A model generated the notes under the pieces. The model saw nothing but the letters and a program-made list of their open reading frames with translations. It was not told the origin of the DNA and searched no databases. Below are positions 24,304 through 37,256 of a stretch of 64,000 nt of DNA, in pieces. The stretch is taken from positions 2,190,871 to 2,254,870 of the forward strand of contig VFFE01007644.1 of NCBI GenBank assembly GCA_008921705.1, given 5' to 3'. Made by a program: the position numbers and the translations under genes. Position 1 is the stretch's first letter; each line of letters begins with the position of its first letter. Origin of the DNA: Burhinus oedicnemus (taxonomy: Eukaryota > Chordata > Aves > Charadriiformes > Burhinidae).

Positions 24304-26396
24304 AAATCACAGCACAAGAGTACAAATGGCTAAAATTATGCTGTTATTAAATCTCTTATTTGTTTGTATATGAACAATTACTAACAGCTGTATGAACTGT
24401 TGTGTTTCACTGAATACAAATTGTGATTTATGACGTGGAATCAGGTGTGTTGTTAGGACAGCATGGAGAGACAGAGTACGAAGAAATAATCTTTAAGTGC
24501 TAGTGTTGAAAATGGGAGAAAAGCAGCAAATCTCTGACAGGAACTCTCAGTTGAGGATGCCTGCTTGGGGAATGGGGGGAACAGGAGCAGTGAGGAATCG
24601 GGATTTAAGGGGAACAGTTCAGTTTGTGCAAGGTGTTAGATTTCGAGTTTCTGAGGTCACAAAATAAACAAACAATGGTGCCTTTTGATTGTAGAGACTA
24701 CCAAAAAGTCTAGAGACAGAGCAAGACTCCTTTATGATCTTTCTGATATTTCTGTGGTTGAAATTCGGCCATACGCAGCAGATTAGCAGGAAGCTGTCTG
24801 GGACCGATTATTTAACTCGCAACCCTCTGCGAGGGGATCTAGATCATGAATAGAGTTTAAGCTGTGCCTCAGTTCAAACATTGATTGTCTGTAAATTACA
24901 TGATATAACCAATCTATAGATATACTGATTTCTTTAGAATTCTTTCTAGCTTTGGAGATCTTAAGATATGATTTAGCCGTATGTAATTATTAACATATAA
25001 TCAGGAATATATTTGTAAGAATTTGTGTCTATCACAGTTTGCCTTTATGACCTCTGGATCTCCCTTATGAAACAGAAGAGCTCTTTGCTCTTCTTTGAAC
25101 CCCAAAAGCCTTTCTACAATAGTTTCCTTTGAAAGCAGACCCACTGCATTGTCAGGAATCTGTATTTCTGTAGGGTTGTATCTAATTTAATTTAAACCAA
25201 AAAATTCTGCAAATTGCTGCTTGTCCTCAAATCTCTCTCAGATGGTAAAAGATGTCGTTCCTGTTGACTTGTCTACTACTCGACCTAGAACAGTCTCAGG
25301 TTTAACAGAAAATGCACTGCTAAGTTACAGAGAAGTGTCGGAATGGTTTCCCGAGCTTCCTCCTGCCCTGTCCGTGATTCGCCCTGGCGGGTGGTCTGCC
25401 AGCTGCTGACGTTGATCATGAAGAATGAGCCGAAGCAGCGCGAGAGTTCACGTTGCCTAGTGGCTGCAGAGCTCTTCCGTACATAGTCACTACGCGACGT
25501 ACAAGCTGCTCAGGGTATCTTTTCATTCCTTTCTAGCAGTGGAGCCTAGCATGGCTTCCACATCAGCAACGTCACCTTAGATGTTCGCTATAAATGGTGG
25601 AACTTCTGTGAAAGCTAAACTTAAACTTTGAAATCTGTCCCAAATAAAGATGTAAATCCTGGTCTAAACTCTTGTGAAGTCACCCGTTGATTTAACTGGG
25701 TTTGGGCTAGTTTCTTTATCTTGTGGCAGCTATTAGGGTGCATGCTTAAAAAAGCCACAAACAAACCAGAAAATTCTTGAAAGTTTTTCTTTGTATCACT
25801 TTAGCACCCCTGGACGTTTCCAGGGCTTGCCTCCCATAAATTTTTGGATACTAAAATAGAGTTGCAGCGTGTTCTCTCTGAAGGCTCTAGTTCCATTTTG
25901 CAACTCTTAAGAGGTTCTCCTTTTCTTTTCTTTGAATATGTCAACTTTGAGCAATGTTGATGATGATAATAAAACGGAGAGAACTATTGCTGCAGGTGCG
26001 TTTATATTTTGAGTTGCGCCCAACTTCTGCCTCTGTGCCCCTACTTGGCGAGCAGTAGCTCATTTCCGAGACACGGATGGCTTACTACCCGGCTCTTCCC
26101 ACGGCCACAGAGCAGCAGCTGAAGACTGCTTTGTTTCAGAGCGCTGGAGGTAATTGCTTGGTGACAGGCAGAGCTTAACGTGTTTGAACTGCCTAGAGGG
26201 GTGAGCTGACTCCAAAGAACTGCAAAAATTACAGACCTGGGTAAGCAAACAGGGCCTGGCCCCAAGCTTGCATTTCAAAGAGGCGGTGTGACCTGTCAGC
26301 CAGAGCCGGGATGCAGCACGGGAATTCCTGCGTTATACAAAGGGACAAAACTAGGAATGCAACTTTTGCATCCCGTGAGGATACCCAGAGGGCGCA

Positions 26397-26469
26397 CATA
26401 TATTGCGGGAAGCGTATGTAACGTGTCACGAGAACATGGCAGAGACCCAACTGCCAGGCACCCGGGAAG
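26397..26469 (+). other. Candidate promoter and first coding exon
   Basis: A TATA-like CATATATT at 26397-26404 lies about 32 bases before an ATG at 26436 in a strong Kozak context (AGAACATGG, A at -3 and G at +4). The frame reads MAETQLPGTRE and ends at a good donor (GGGAAG|GTGAGC) at 26469/26470, phase 1. CpG-rich sequence begins at the donor and runs to about 26660, as in many vertebrate first introns. The 5' untranslated region would be very short. I do not recognise the peptide, and the same frame stays open for 210 codons through the GC-rich part. Suggestive but unproven. Confidence 0.17.
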
Positions 26470-26660
26470 GTGAGCGCTGCGCTAACGAACGATGTCTTGG
26501 CTGTGCGTTCCCAAGCGCCTCCTACGCACCGTACAGCCGGTGGCTGCCTGCGGACCTGCGGTGCCTGCCCAGAGGAGCACGGCGCGCGCGAGGGCCGTGC
26601 GAGGTCCCTCTTACTCGCTGGGTGCCGCAGGGGCGGCTGCTCCGTGGCATCCGGACTTTG
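26440..26660. other. CpG-rich islet
   Basis: GC-rich stretch with words such as GCGCTGCGCTAACGAACG and GGCGCGCGCGAGGGCCGTGC. It overlaps the end of the candidate first exon. CpG density is lower than in the island at 16645-16925. Confidence 0.45.
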
Positions 26661-27033
26661 CGATGTGGCCGTGGCCAGTCGTTGTACAAGTCCATGGGAG
26701 TGAGAAGTACAATATTTCCGGAAGGAATCGGGCCTGAAGAAAGTAAGGGAGAGGGGTTGTCGTTAAAATTAAGGGAGGAGGAATTAAAACTAAATAGAAT
26801 GCTCTGGAAATGCGTTTCCCAGAGCAAGAAGCTTTGTAGGCCAGCTGACGCACGCCCCTGCCCCCGGCTACGCTGGCTGTGCTGCGTGTCCCGTCTTCTC
26901 CAGGCAGGCTTCCTGCGGCTGCCGCTTGCCAAAGCTGTAACAGCAGGAACATTCCCAGCGCTGGCAGAGCTTGGAGCATTTACTTTCAAAGGAAATACTT
27001 CATTCAGGTGTCAGAAATCTCCTGATCTAAGGT

Positions 27034-27090
27034 GAAGGAGGGGAAGGAAAAAAAAAAAAGGAAAGAAAGGAAAGAAGCGGGGGGGGAGAG
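27034..27090 (+). repeat. Homopurine tract with G8 run
   Basis: Forty-four consecutive purines (27034-27077) are followed by a single C and then GGGGGGGGAGAG. Long purine runs of this kind can form triplex DNA and slip during replication. Confidence 0.92.
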
Positions 27091-29502
27091 TTCAGGCTAA
27101 TAAGCCGTGAATACTTCATTAGTGATGAAGCATCTTTCTTATGAGAGGACTTTTTAAAAGAAAATAAGCGAGGGAAAAATTGGAATCTAAACACGCACAA
27201 AGATAATGCAATTAACAGGCTTGGCCAAAAGAAGGCTGAATTAAAGATCTTAAGCATGTAGAAAATCTCTTTTCCAGACCCTGCCCCACCACAAAAAAAG
27301 AGAAAGTTTCTCAAAAAGCCGGGTATGAGACCCAAGAATGGAGAAGCAACTGTTAGGACTTGGTTGGAATGATAGCTCAGGTTTTTTATTTTTATTTTTA
27401 TAATTGCTATCCTCACAAAAGATTGAAGCAAAGATTAAAAAAAAAAAAGTTGATTTAAGCTAAACACAACTAAAACCAACTCATCTTCTCGCTCCTCTCT
27501 ACCACCAAATCCTCCTGGAGGATTGTTTGGGCAAGGTACTCTTTCCAGTTTCATATCCTCAAAACCAAAGAATTTTGTGGGTTCTCCAATTTTTAGATCG
27601 TGATCCAGATGTCAGAGAAAATTCAGGTGAATGGTGTATAGGCCGTACTGCGTTTCTGATTAGGGTGAGGTGGGTCTGTGCCAAGGCTCCTCGGAGACGT
27701 TGCTGAACTAATTGAAATATCTAGCACTGATTCTGACTTTTCACAGTTTTAATCAAATTTCTCTGGTAAGTTCTTTCTCCTTGAATCAGTACGCCAAGTA
27801 CTTGCCTGCGCTGTGCCCATCGTTCATAACTATTGCCACAGCATGAACCAAACCTGTTTTGTTTAAATGCAAATAAGCCATTGGATTTCATTACGTAACA
27901 AACTTTGCCTTAGGTTATGTGTAGTCTTTGGAAGTGACCGTAATGTAGTCCAAACTTTTAATATTCCTGTCTAGTGTTTCTTTTTATTATTATACTCTTT
28001 TTTGTTTGTCTGAAGTGGAAGAGATTATCTGTACTCTAACGTAAGCCTTCAGAGTATCCCATTATACAGAGGTTATGGGACTGAGCTCTATTTTTTTCCA
28101 CAGAATAAATAACTTTTGAACAAAAGGCTTCACTATGTTGTTAGTCGGATTCTCTTACTTCCCTTGCACCGCTGTTCAGCTGAAGGGAAAAACCTTACCT
28201 TCGCTGGTCAGAGAGAAGGCGGCAGGTTGAGATAGAGCCAAAAATAGCAGAATTAAGAAAATAAGATGTGTGCAGTTAGCCAAGGAAATTATTTTCTTGT
28301 AGCACTGGGAACAGCAGCTAGTCCCAAACCTTTGGCAAAATTAGGATTCTGAAAGCAGTCACAGAGGAGTTTCCAGCAGCAATGTGACTCGGGATTCCTG
28401 TGAGAAGGGAAGGGCTGTTTAAATGCAGCAGCCTGACAAAAGGATTCTGGGGTTTCATCTCCCAGTAAATTTAGTGATAAACTCCTCGAGTGTTTGTTTA
28501 GGTCCATCTGCAAAAATGACTTAATTGGGATGGAGTCTACATTACAGAATTGGTTTTTCTTGTTCTATTATAATTTTCTGACCTTAATTTCCTGCTTCCT
28601 CGCTTGGTTTGAATTGGACCGGTTCGTGAGAAAAGTCTTCCCCGTGAGGCATAAATTCTGTGTGGGGGAGGATTCTTTGTAGATATTTGTTCTGTGAATC
28701 GGAATAATAAACTATTATAATACTACTATGGATTTGAAAGCTACTTTGGCCAATAGCAGCAAGTCTGAAACTTTTATTTCATTATTACTCATTTTTCAGT
28801 TAATCCCACTGTGCTATTTGAGATAATCTATTTGCTCTGGTTTTTTCCTTTGGCAAAAATGTAAAACCCTTCTTGTCCACCAAATGGGCGCACATACTAT
28901 GGACTTGTGTTACTGACATGTCTGTACTTTAATTGAAGCTCTGAATGAATGTTTTTGGAGAACACACTATAAGTATTTTTCAGAGTATTTCATAAATGTA
29001 TTTAGAAATTATGATGCAGATTATTCTCAGTCTTGAATCAGTGATGGGAAGTGCGTTATGTTCTTCACGTGAAAGACTCGGCTCTTCTTTGGTTGCATCC
29101 ATGCAGGCTGTCACCGATACTGCTGGCTGTAGATGCTAATATTCTCTAACATTTTATTCTGAGGGTTTGTATTTACTTTTGATTTTTTTTCTTTTCTTAT
29201 TAGATCAGAATTTTATGTTTCCAGCACAACAGCGTGTTCTTTCCAAATCCAAAACTTTTATTCTGTTTACATTTATGAGAAACTTTCTGAAATCCTTTGC
29301 AGCATTTTTAAAGTTTTTCCATTTGCAGCTTTGTTAAGGTTATGACTAAATAACATAATTTAATCACCTTAAATTGTCTTTGAATGCTGATTTGACTCTC
29401 TTGTACACAAATCGGTAGTAATTGTGTTGGGCAATATATGTCCACATTTTTTTGACACTGCCAGTTAAATAAGCTGTGTCTATTGAGTGAACAGATACTG
29501 TT

Positions 29503-29570
29503 CAAACAAACAAAAAAACAAAAAAACCAACAAACAAAAAAACCAACCCCAAACAAAAAAACCCAAACTA
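29503..29570. repeat. (CAAA)n / CCAAC A/C-rich tract
   Basis: About 68 bases built from CAAAC, AAAAAAACC and CCAACCCC words, with no G or T. Same vocabulary as the tracts at 10243, 11025, 51315 and 52683. Confidence 0.93.
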
Positions 29571-32500
29571 AATGTAGCTACTCTTGTGACACAGCAGGTT
29601 TTTAAGGCTCCCTTCAAAGGTGCTGCTGGGGAACTTCTAGGCATTGCCTTATTTATGATGTTAATGTTGTGGTAACATTGGCTTCAGGGGAGGGACTTTT
29701 CAAAGCCTCTATCTGCTTAACAGCACAAGGAATTTGTGCTCCCACGTCCTTTAGCTCCTTCTGAAAATCACATCGCATGTATGAACGTAACCATAAGGAC
29801 AGGTACTTGCTTTGGACCATCATTTGGATTAAATGGACCCCTTTAGTGCAGAAGAGGACAAAAAATACAGAAAATTTCTGGAATTAAATTAAAAACATTG
29901 ACCAAGATCTGCAAATATATTTGGGTATCTCCACGGGAAAATCTGGGTGAATAGTTACTAAACTATGAATTTTCTAGAAGAAAATAATTCCCGTTTTCAG
30001 GTTCTGATCTGAAGCCTATTGAAATAAAAGGAACTTTGCCTCTGCAGAGTATAATGCCTGGGGGAGTTTTTGAGGGCCTTTCTTTCCTTGAATAGTACAA
30101 GGCGTCTCAATGAAGTCTGTAAGAGTAGTCATTTAGTGCCTCTAGGGATACAGTAGTGACTACCAGTGAAAAACATCCTGATAAAGTAAACTAAGTAAAA
30201 TAATAATTGTATCTTGAGTGATTAACAGAGCGTATGGTTGGATATAATCTTCTGGACTGAAGTTTCTAAAACACTGAGTGTTCCTGCAAAATTAGTCATA
30301 GCCAGTCAAAACATTTCAGTACTGAGTACTGGAAAATACATTTTATTCTGCATTCATCCACACAAAACTAGCTTTTCTCATGTGCTCATGCTTGTGAGTG
30401 ATTCTCAATAGACTAATCTGAAATCAGGCTGTAAGTATGAAAGAGCAAGACCTTGCATTTTTACATACTCTACAACATCAGGCATTGGAAAAATAACAAA
30501 AAGCTTTTCAATGAACTTGTGAGATTGTTATATGAATTGGTACTTTTTCATCATTACACTATTACCTGTAATCTTCTCTAAGTGTTCTTGGTTATTGCTT
30601 TTTTAATGAATGCATTTCTCAGTTCTGAGTTACAGCTAGTCTTACAGTTTTAGGAGGGGCAGCTATTGTTACAAACACAGATGGTTTTGGTTCATTTCCA
30701 ACGTAAAAATGATTAACTAAGTGTTGGCAGCTGGAGCTACGATTTTATGCATATTTAAATCTATTTTATGGTTAGAGTTGTTTGTTCTAGATATAAGGGT
30801 GGGAAGTGCACCTATACCCTGTAACCTAATCAGCCTTTCAGAGTTCACAGTGGCAATCGAGTCCTGGAAAGAACATTCTGAGGAGAACAAAGCTGTTGAG
30901 GAATTCTCCCGAGTCCTGTTAGAATGAGGCTTGGGAATTGATAGAATGCCAATACCTGCGACAAGTCTGTAAAAGTCGAAAGTAGCCTTATTGATTTGGT
31001 TATAGTGCTTCGTAGATTTTCCATAAAACTGCTTTTTGTGGACCATATAGGCAGGTCGTGCAGGGCAGTCTCCTGTCATGCCTTTGCACTGACGGCACGC
31101 CGATCGCAAGGTGGAAGAGTGTTGAGCAGTGTTGTTACGCTTTAGAGACTTCGAATTGCCAAACTAGTGGTGAGTCTACCCTACCCCTGACAAAGGTAGG
31201 TCAGTAGTGTGACAATTCCTAAATAAATTGCCTCACTGACCCTGCTCATGGTCTCCTTCAGGGCACCCCATTTAAGCCTCCAGCCATCACCTTTCTTGGT
31301 ACAGAGTTCCGTAGTGCGCTCATTCCAGTCTGAGGCCTTAGGCTCTAAACCTCTGTTGTTCATTGCCATCCCCTTCGACAGGTCAGGTCAACACCTGCGG
31401 TTCCATTCTCTGCAGCGTTACAGTACACATCTTGTTTCTGAAAAGCAATATGTTATTTAAAACGAAAGACTTCAGAGAAAGCAATTTCTAAAAGAGCCAT
31501 CAGTCTGACATGTCTCCACATCCACCCTTCTCAAGTCGGTGCTCTCCCTCCGTAAATTTAAAGTCTTGTGCTACGTCAGGTGTTCTGAACAAAGTGAAAT
31601 TGCTCCTTCACCTCTCCTGATTGGGGGCAAAACACTGAAAGAATCACCTCCTCTTTTATTGTTATTACCATGCTTTAAATGTCTAAAATGCCTCCATTTC
31701 CTGAAGGATTCTTTCTTTAACTTTTTGGAAAACAAATACAAATACAATACACGTTGCTGTAATGTTCTCAGAAAGTTCTTGTCCTGGAGGGGAGGGATGT
31801 GGCTTTAAGGTCTTCCTATGCCCTTAAACTTTATTTAATTTTATGCATATATCAGGAAGATACTACTTCTTTATTCAAGATGCTAATACACTTGTATGTT
31901 TTAAAAAAAGAGAGAGAATTTAGTAGCAAAAAATCAGTAGACTCCGCGTCACTGACTTCAGAGACGTTGTATGGGTTTTATCACTCTTTATTACAAATTT
32001 TGAATGAATGTCTTCCAATAAGTAGAAATCAGCAGACGATATGACGTATTGATTGGTTCTAAAATTGTCTTGACAAATTGCAGTCTCAAATACTTTCCGT
32101 TTTCCTTGAAGCTTGTTCTGAACACTGCTACTTCTGCTATCCCGTTTTAAAAGCTTGCGTGTATTTTTTGTGAAGTGATTCTTTGCTTTGTAATAGACAC
32201 GTTACAGAACTGTTCTTAACTGTCCTTTGTTATGCCTTTAAAAATTGACAAGAATGCTGTTGTGAATTAATATATTTGACAATTCCTTCTAATTAAAAAA
32301 GGCAGGAGGGGGGAAAAGTCCGTATCTGACATGAAAGTCTGTAATGTTTGCAAGGTTCTGTGGTGTTATCCTGTAGAATGCCAGGGAAACACCCAGAAAG
32401 TACAATTGCACGGCAAAATTGGAGACAGTGTCTTTGAGGGAAAGGGAGAGATCCCCCGCATATGAAGAGATTCAGCTTTTGAACAGCTTAACTCTACACT

Positions 32501-32779
32501 TCTATTTTTGTTGGTATACAATTCAGCTCAGACTTTCAACAGCTGGTTTTGCAGATGTAGTCTTAGATGAATGATCACGTGCCTATGAAATACCATGTAG
32601 AGATGACCAAATTAGTTTGAAGTCCATCACTTGGTAACAGCAGTTCCAGACGCAGTAGCGTGTAACACCGTGGAAGCTAATTCACTCCTCAGGAAAGTGG
32701 GTTTATCTGTCTGTGTATGCGAGGTAAATTGGCTGACACAGCGTTGCCGTGGCTAAACCACTTTCAGTACTTGAGCTAG

Positions 32780-32801
32780 TTAACTTTAAAATTAAAGTTA
32801 A
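32780..32801. repeat. 9-bp inverted repeat, AT-rich
   Basis: TTAACTTTA and TAAAGTTAA face each other around AAAT. Short enough to be chance in AT-rich DNA. Confidence 0.7.
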
Positions 32802-35800
32802 TTCATCTGTGCCTAGGCTGCAGAGCAGACAGCACTGTAAGCAAACTGTAAGTACAGAACTTAAAGAAAACCAGAGATAAAATACTGAATAATGAAACGT
32901 CTACTTGCCAAACAAAGAGTCTGCCCCGCTGCTGGGTGTTGAAAGTGATCGCTACCACACACCAGCCCTCTGGAGCTGGGGTCCTGGTTCGGGATTTTAT
33001 TTGTGTATTTGCTTATCTTGTTTGAGTTTCTGAAACATTTAACTTTATTTCTATAAAATTGCTTGTGGTGATCCTTGGCCTTGCTCATCAATACGCTGTG
33101 GTAGCTCCTTGCTGCGCTGGAGCCCTCCACGGGTGCTGGGATGCTGTGATGTCCTCCTGGGAAACGTCCGTGGGCAGAACAAAGAGATGGCGCGAGGCTT
33201 TCCCAAGTCCTTCCCTCAGCTCCAGCTGTCTCTACTGTGGAATGTTCTGTAGAGCCAGAGCTGATGAGAGTCCTCCCAGATGGATGCCTGGCTCAGGTTC
33301 CAGTGCAGGTAGCATGTGTTCAATTTTTAATAAAATTTGGCAACAGAGAAGGAGACTGCATGGTATAAGAACAAATTGCCATCGCTTTAGCTGGGGTTTT
33401 TTCATTAAACAACTTTTGAAGTGCCTGTCACTTAAAGGTCTTCATGTACGATTTCTTTTTTTCCTCAAAAGGTAGGTGATGACGCTTCTGAAATTAAGCA
33501 ACCTTCCAGTGGCTTTAGAACAAAAAAAGACTTCCAAATATTTCCTTCAGCAGATTACATTTATCAGTTTTCCAATCTCTTTTCAAGATGAAAGGTGAAA
33601 CAGTCTGACTTTAAACAAAGAAATAAACCCTATCTTGTCTTTGAACTGTTTGCCAAGGAAGTAATGGGCTTATGGGGTTTATGTGCGCAATGCTGAATTT
33701 GCTGAGAACAGCAGCTTTTAATGAAGCATACAAAAATATTTGAAATTTAGATATATTTTGGTATGGGGAGGGGAAAAAGGATTTTTGTTTGAACGAACTG
33801 TAATTCTGAAATGCTTCTAAGTATCGACCTAATTCTATTAATATCCCAGAGCAGTTTTCCACATATCTGTGTACCTTTATGTGCTTCAGTTCTAGCTGAG
33901 CATTGTGTTCCATATTTTGATAATTAAAATAATTGTAATAGCCCTAAACCCTGGCTTTAATTTCTTCAGAGAAGGCCATACATGGATTTTTAACTTCTTA
34001 TTTCTGGGCGACTTGAATCCTTAAGCTTTCATTTGCCAAATACGCGGGCTGGTGCCTAACTTCATGCGTGAAGCTATTCCTATTGATTTCAACAGGACTA
34101 TTCATCTGAAGAAAGTATGTACATGGATGTTTGTAGGACCAAAGCATTATGGAAAACAAAACAGGAAGATAAATGTCATTACAACCAAGACCATCCAGCA
34201 ACCCTGTGCTGATGTACTTCTAGAAAATAGAAAGATTTACTAAAAATATGTATTCAGAAAAGATAGGAGCTGTCCCAGAAAACTTGAAAGCGTCATATAA
34301 TAGGGACTAATAATAAGAAAATCAGATTATTTTGCTGTAGAGCCTTCAGCTGTACACTAGACCAATACCTGACTGTACTGAATACATAGAATAAACAGAG
34401 GGCCATGGAAAGACAAAATGTTAGATTACGTAGACAAATTAGGAGCACAAGCAGATCACAAAGATTGAGAAGCACAAAAGTCAAAGTTCTTACTAAGGAA
34501 GCTTCCTAAGCAGAGAAAAATTCTGCTAGATCTTATACCGAAGAAGAAACATAGGGAAGTGTTTAGATTACTCGTATCAGGACAGGCATTTGTATAGCCA
34601 GGATCCATAAAGTGAAGTTTCTTACCTAAGAATTATGAAAAAAGTAGTATTTAAAAACACATGGTACTTACTTTCCAGGAAAAATCTATACATACTATAG
34701 CAAACTGTACACGTCCATCATACAGAAAGCCCTAAATAGTTACTTTTTGGGTTCTGCCGTACTTAAACAATCAGATGCCCAAAGAGCATGCAGAATTAAC
34801 ATGACACAGCCAGAAACCTACGTGTGCTCTACCAAACAAGGCTCTTCTGCGGGGAACAATGAGCCTCCCCACATGGCAGTTAGGATACTTAAACCATACT
34901 GAAAGCTGCTCTTTCCTACTTTTTAGTGAGGTGCTGTCCTTTATTCTTGCGGATGTTCTGCAAACACATCATTGTAACAGGTAGCAGATGCGGACCCGTT
35001 ACGGCAGGTGTTCCCTTAGGGACCCTGTTTCTCCGTTTCCGTCCCCTCCAGTCACACGGGAGCCGCCCTGCAGCTGATGAGAACCAGAAGTCTAGACAAG
35101 AGCTTCTTACATCATGACAGTTTTCTAATTAGTTCTTCAGTTTACAATCAAATCTGCTTATGACAGGTAGTAGTACTGTATGGCTCATTGCTAAGCCATC
35201 TTACTCTCTTTTTGTGGAAGACTGTTGAGATTTCTCAAAAATTCTAGTATTGTAATGTTCCTAGACTAAGCTGCTTTGTGATTAACAAACCTACTGTGGT
35301 TAGCCAAGGTCTGAAATCTTTATTCCCCTTCCATTTATGAACTCACAGGCTTGATACAAGAGGGAAGCACAACAATACGGATTTCTTTGGTTTCCCTAAT
35401 ACAAGATTTCTGAACTGTGAATGAAAACCTGTTTGTAATCTCGTGGGGTGTGACAAGCGTGATAACGTACGGTGGCCACGTTAGTTTTTCAGACCCAACC
35501 GCAGCACAGGGCAGAGTGAAGCTGTTGCAAAAAGAGTGTTTCTTAAAGCATCATTGTGATTCTGTTGTCTTCATCCTCCGAAGACTCATCTTTCTTGCTC
35601 ACTGGCTTATTGGCATCCAGGCTCACAAGAAGAGAGAAGCTTTGAAAATAATACTCGACATGAATAACATTTGTTGTCATTTAAGACCACTCTAGTAGCC
35701 AACACGGAAAACAATTATTGCCTTTCTTTTTGCAATAGCTTAAGCGTAGCTGAGGACTGTTTCTATGCGTGTCCCCCCCGCATTGTCTGTTCTTTACATT

Positions 35801-35927
35801 AAACCAGCCTTTCTCTGTCTGCGGACGGTTTGTGAAATAATTAAGTAGGCAATATTTTTTAAACCAGGTACGCACATACTCGTATGCATGCAAGCAAAGT
35901 ACAGAGGAACAAACAGTATTAATTATA

Positions 35928-35943
35928 CTTTAATTAATTAAAG
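35928..35943. promoter_or_regulatory. Perfect palindrome with paired TAAT cores
   Basis: CTTTAATTAATTAAAG is a perfect 16-bp palindrome containing TAATTAATTA, the shape bound by paired or dimeric homeodomain proteins. Function is inferred only from the motif; AT-rich DNA produces such sites by chance. Confidence 0.2.
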
Positions 35944-36729
35944 GTTGATCTAATTTTTATTTGATTGAAAGTGTAGGCTAGTATGGGAACATTGCACAAT
36001 AAATCCAAGAAATTCTGCATAAGGATTGGCTGATTCTTGGACTGGAAAATGTGGAAAAGCACGGGCAGAACACCTCCAATTTTTCTCTCTGCTCTCACAA
36101 GCATGTTTGCACCGTCTCTGTTGTTCTTCTGGGCTCTTCCTTTACTCGCTGAGCGCTCATTTTGGGCACAGCACTACAGAAGAGGAAGGATTGCTTCATG
36201 CATCTTTCAAGCAATGCTGTTATCTAAACTTGTCAACGCTATTGTAGTTGTTTTGGTGCAAGCATGATGTTCTCTGTCCCAGGTACAGTCCCAAAGTCTC
36301 CTTTGTAGTATGCTAGCGTGCCCAATTATTTCCTACCTTCTGAGGTGGTAGCAACAGGAAGAACTGTAGAAATCCCTTCTGTCCCTTCTACAGTGCTTTC
36401 ACGTCCCTGGGGAAAAATCCATCCCCTTCTGGGGAAGTAGGATTTGTGGTAAAGACCGATGGTTCATTTTGACACATTTTGATCAAAGAAGTTACACATC
36501 AAAGCAAAAACTACTTTATGTTGTTCTGAGTTAAATGCATTCACGCAGATAAGCCCTAGGGCATGCAGGATTTGGCCCTAGTGAGGATTTGAATGAATGC
36601 TGGGTAAAGTCAGGAAAGATTCTGCTATTTTTCAGTAAGTTTTGAATTAAGTCTCAGTGGAAACTTATGTTCTAGGCATCCCTACACGTCTGAATTTTAC
36701 TGCTCCTTCATTTCTGCCAATGCAGCTGA

Positions 36730-37256
36730 AGGCTATCGGCATGCAGAAGGCTGCCAGAGGGCCAGAGAAGTGGTTATTCCCGAGTTCATCACTTGTGAGG
36801 TCAGGTTTGGGGACCTGAGTGGGATCCCAAGCTCAAGAAGACAGTGATGAACTCCTACAGAGGGCCACCTACTGCTTGGGGACCTAAAGTACATAACGTA
36901 CAAGCAGAGCTGAGAGAGCTGGGTTTGCTCAGCCTGGCTGAGGCTGCAGGGGCTGCCTTAGGGACCTCCTGGGTGGGGATGCAGAAAACAGACCATGGTT
37001 CTTCTTGGAGGCACACGGATGACCAGCAACAGACTCTGGTTACAGCAGGGAAAATTCTGACTAGATGGAATGAGAAAAGTCTTCCAAGCGGGGGGGTTCA
37101 GTCACTGGAATAGAGCCTGAGAGAAGTTGTGGAGATCAGAGATTTTTCAAAATTCAGCTGGACAAGGTCCTGAACAACCTGATTTAAACTTGAAATTTTC
37201 TCTGACTTTGAAGTTAGCCATGAAATTGGACCAGATGATCTTCAGAGTTTTCCTCT
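36730..37256 (+). mobile_element. Degraded CR1 LINE remnant
   Basis: A worn plus-strand CR1. Landmarks in order are GCAGAAGGCTGCCAGAGGGC, TCACTTGTGAGGTCAGGTTT (for the HLEYC region), GCTGAGAGAGCTGGGTTTGC (for LRELGLLSL), GGACCTCCTGGGTGGGGATG, and a 3' block GGACCAGATGATCTTCAGAG at 37229-37248. A fragment translates as ELRELGLLSLAEAAG, matching the family motif LRELGLFSLEKAE. Internal deletions shorten the copy. Its 3' octamers are lost. Confidence 0.72.

Larger units (their letters stand above)
24304..36729. other. Unique AT-rich non-coding stretch
   Basis: Twelve kilobases without a recognisable transposon or gene family. Items listed separately are the CpG islet and possible first exon around 26436, the purine tract at 27034-27090, the A/C-rich tract at 29503-29570, the inverted repeat at 32780-32801 and the homeodomain-like palindrome at 35928-35943. 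Open frames at 30717-31109 (minus) and 33059-33475 (plus) show no domain I recognise. Confidence 0.6.

Noticed and set aside
26403..27035. Longest open frame in the window, 210 codons on the plus strand
   Set aside because: It spans a GC-rich islet where stops are rare, the opposite strand is open too, composition is Arg/Cys-rich and irregular, and no domain is recognisable. Only the first 11 codons from the ATG at 26436, which precede a donor, are kept as a weak exon candidate.
33059..33475. 138-codon plus-strand frame in a GC-richer patch
   Set aside because: Composition is irregular and Cys/Trp/Arg-rich; GTAGCATG after CAG at 33309 is a mediocre donor and no acceptor fits.
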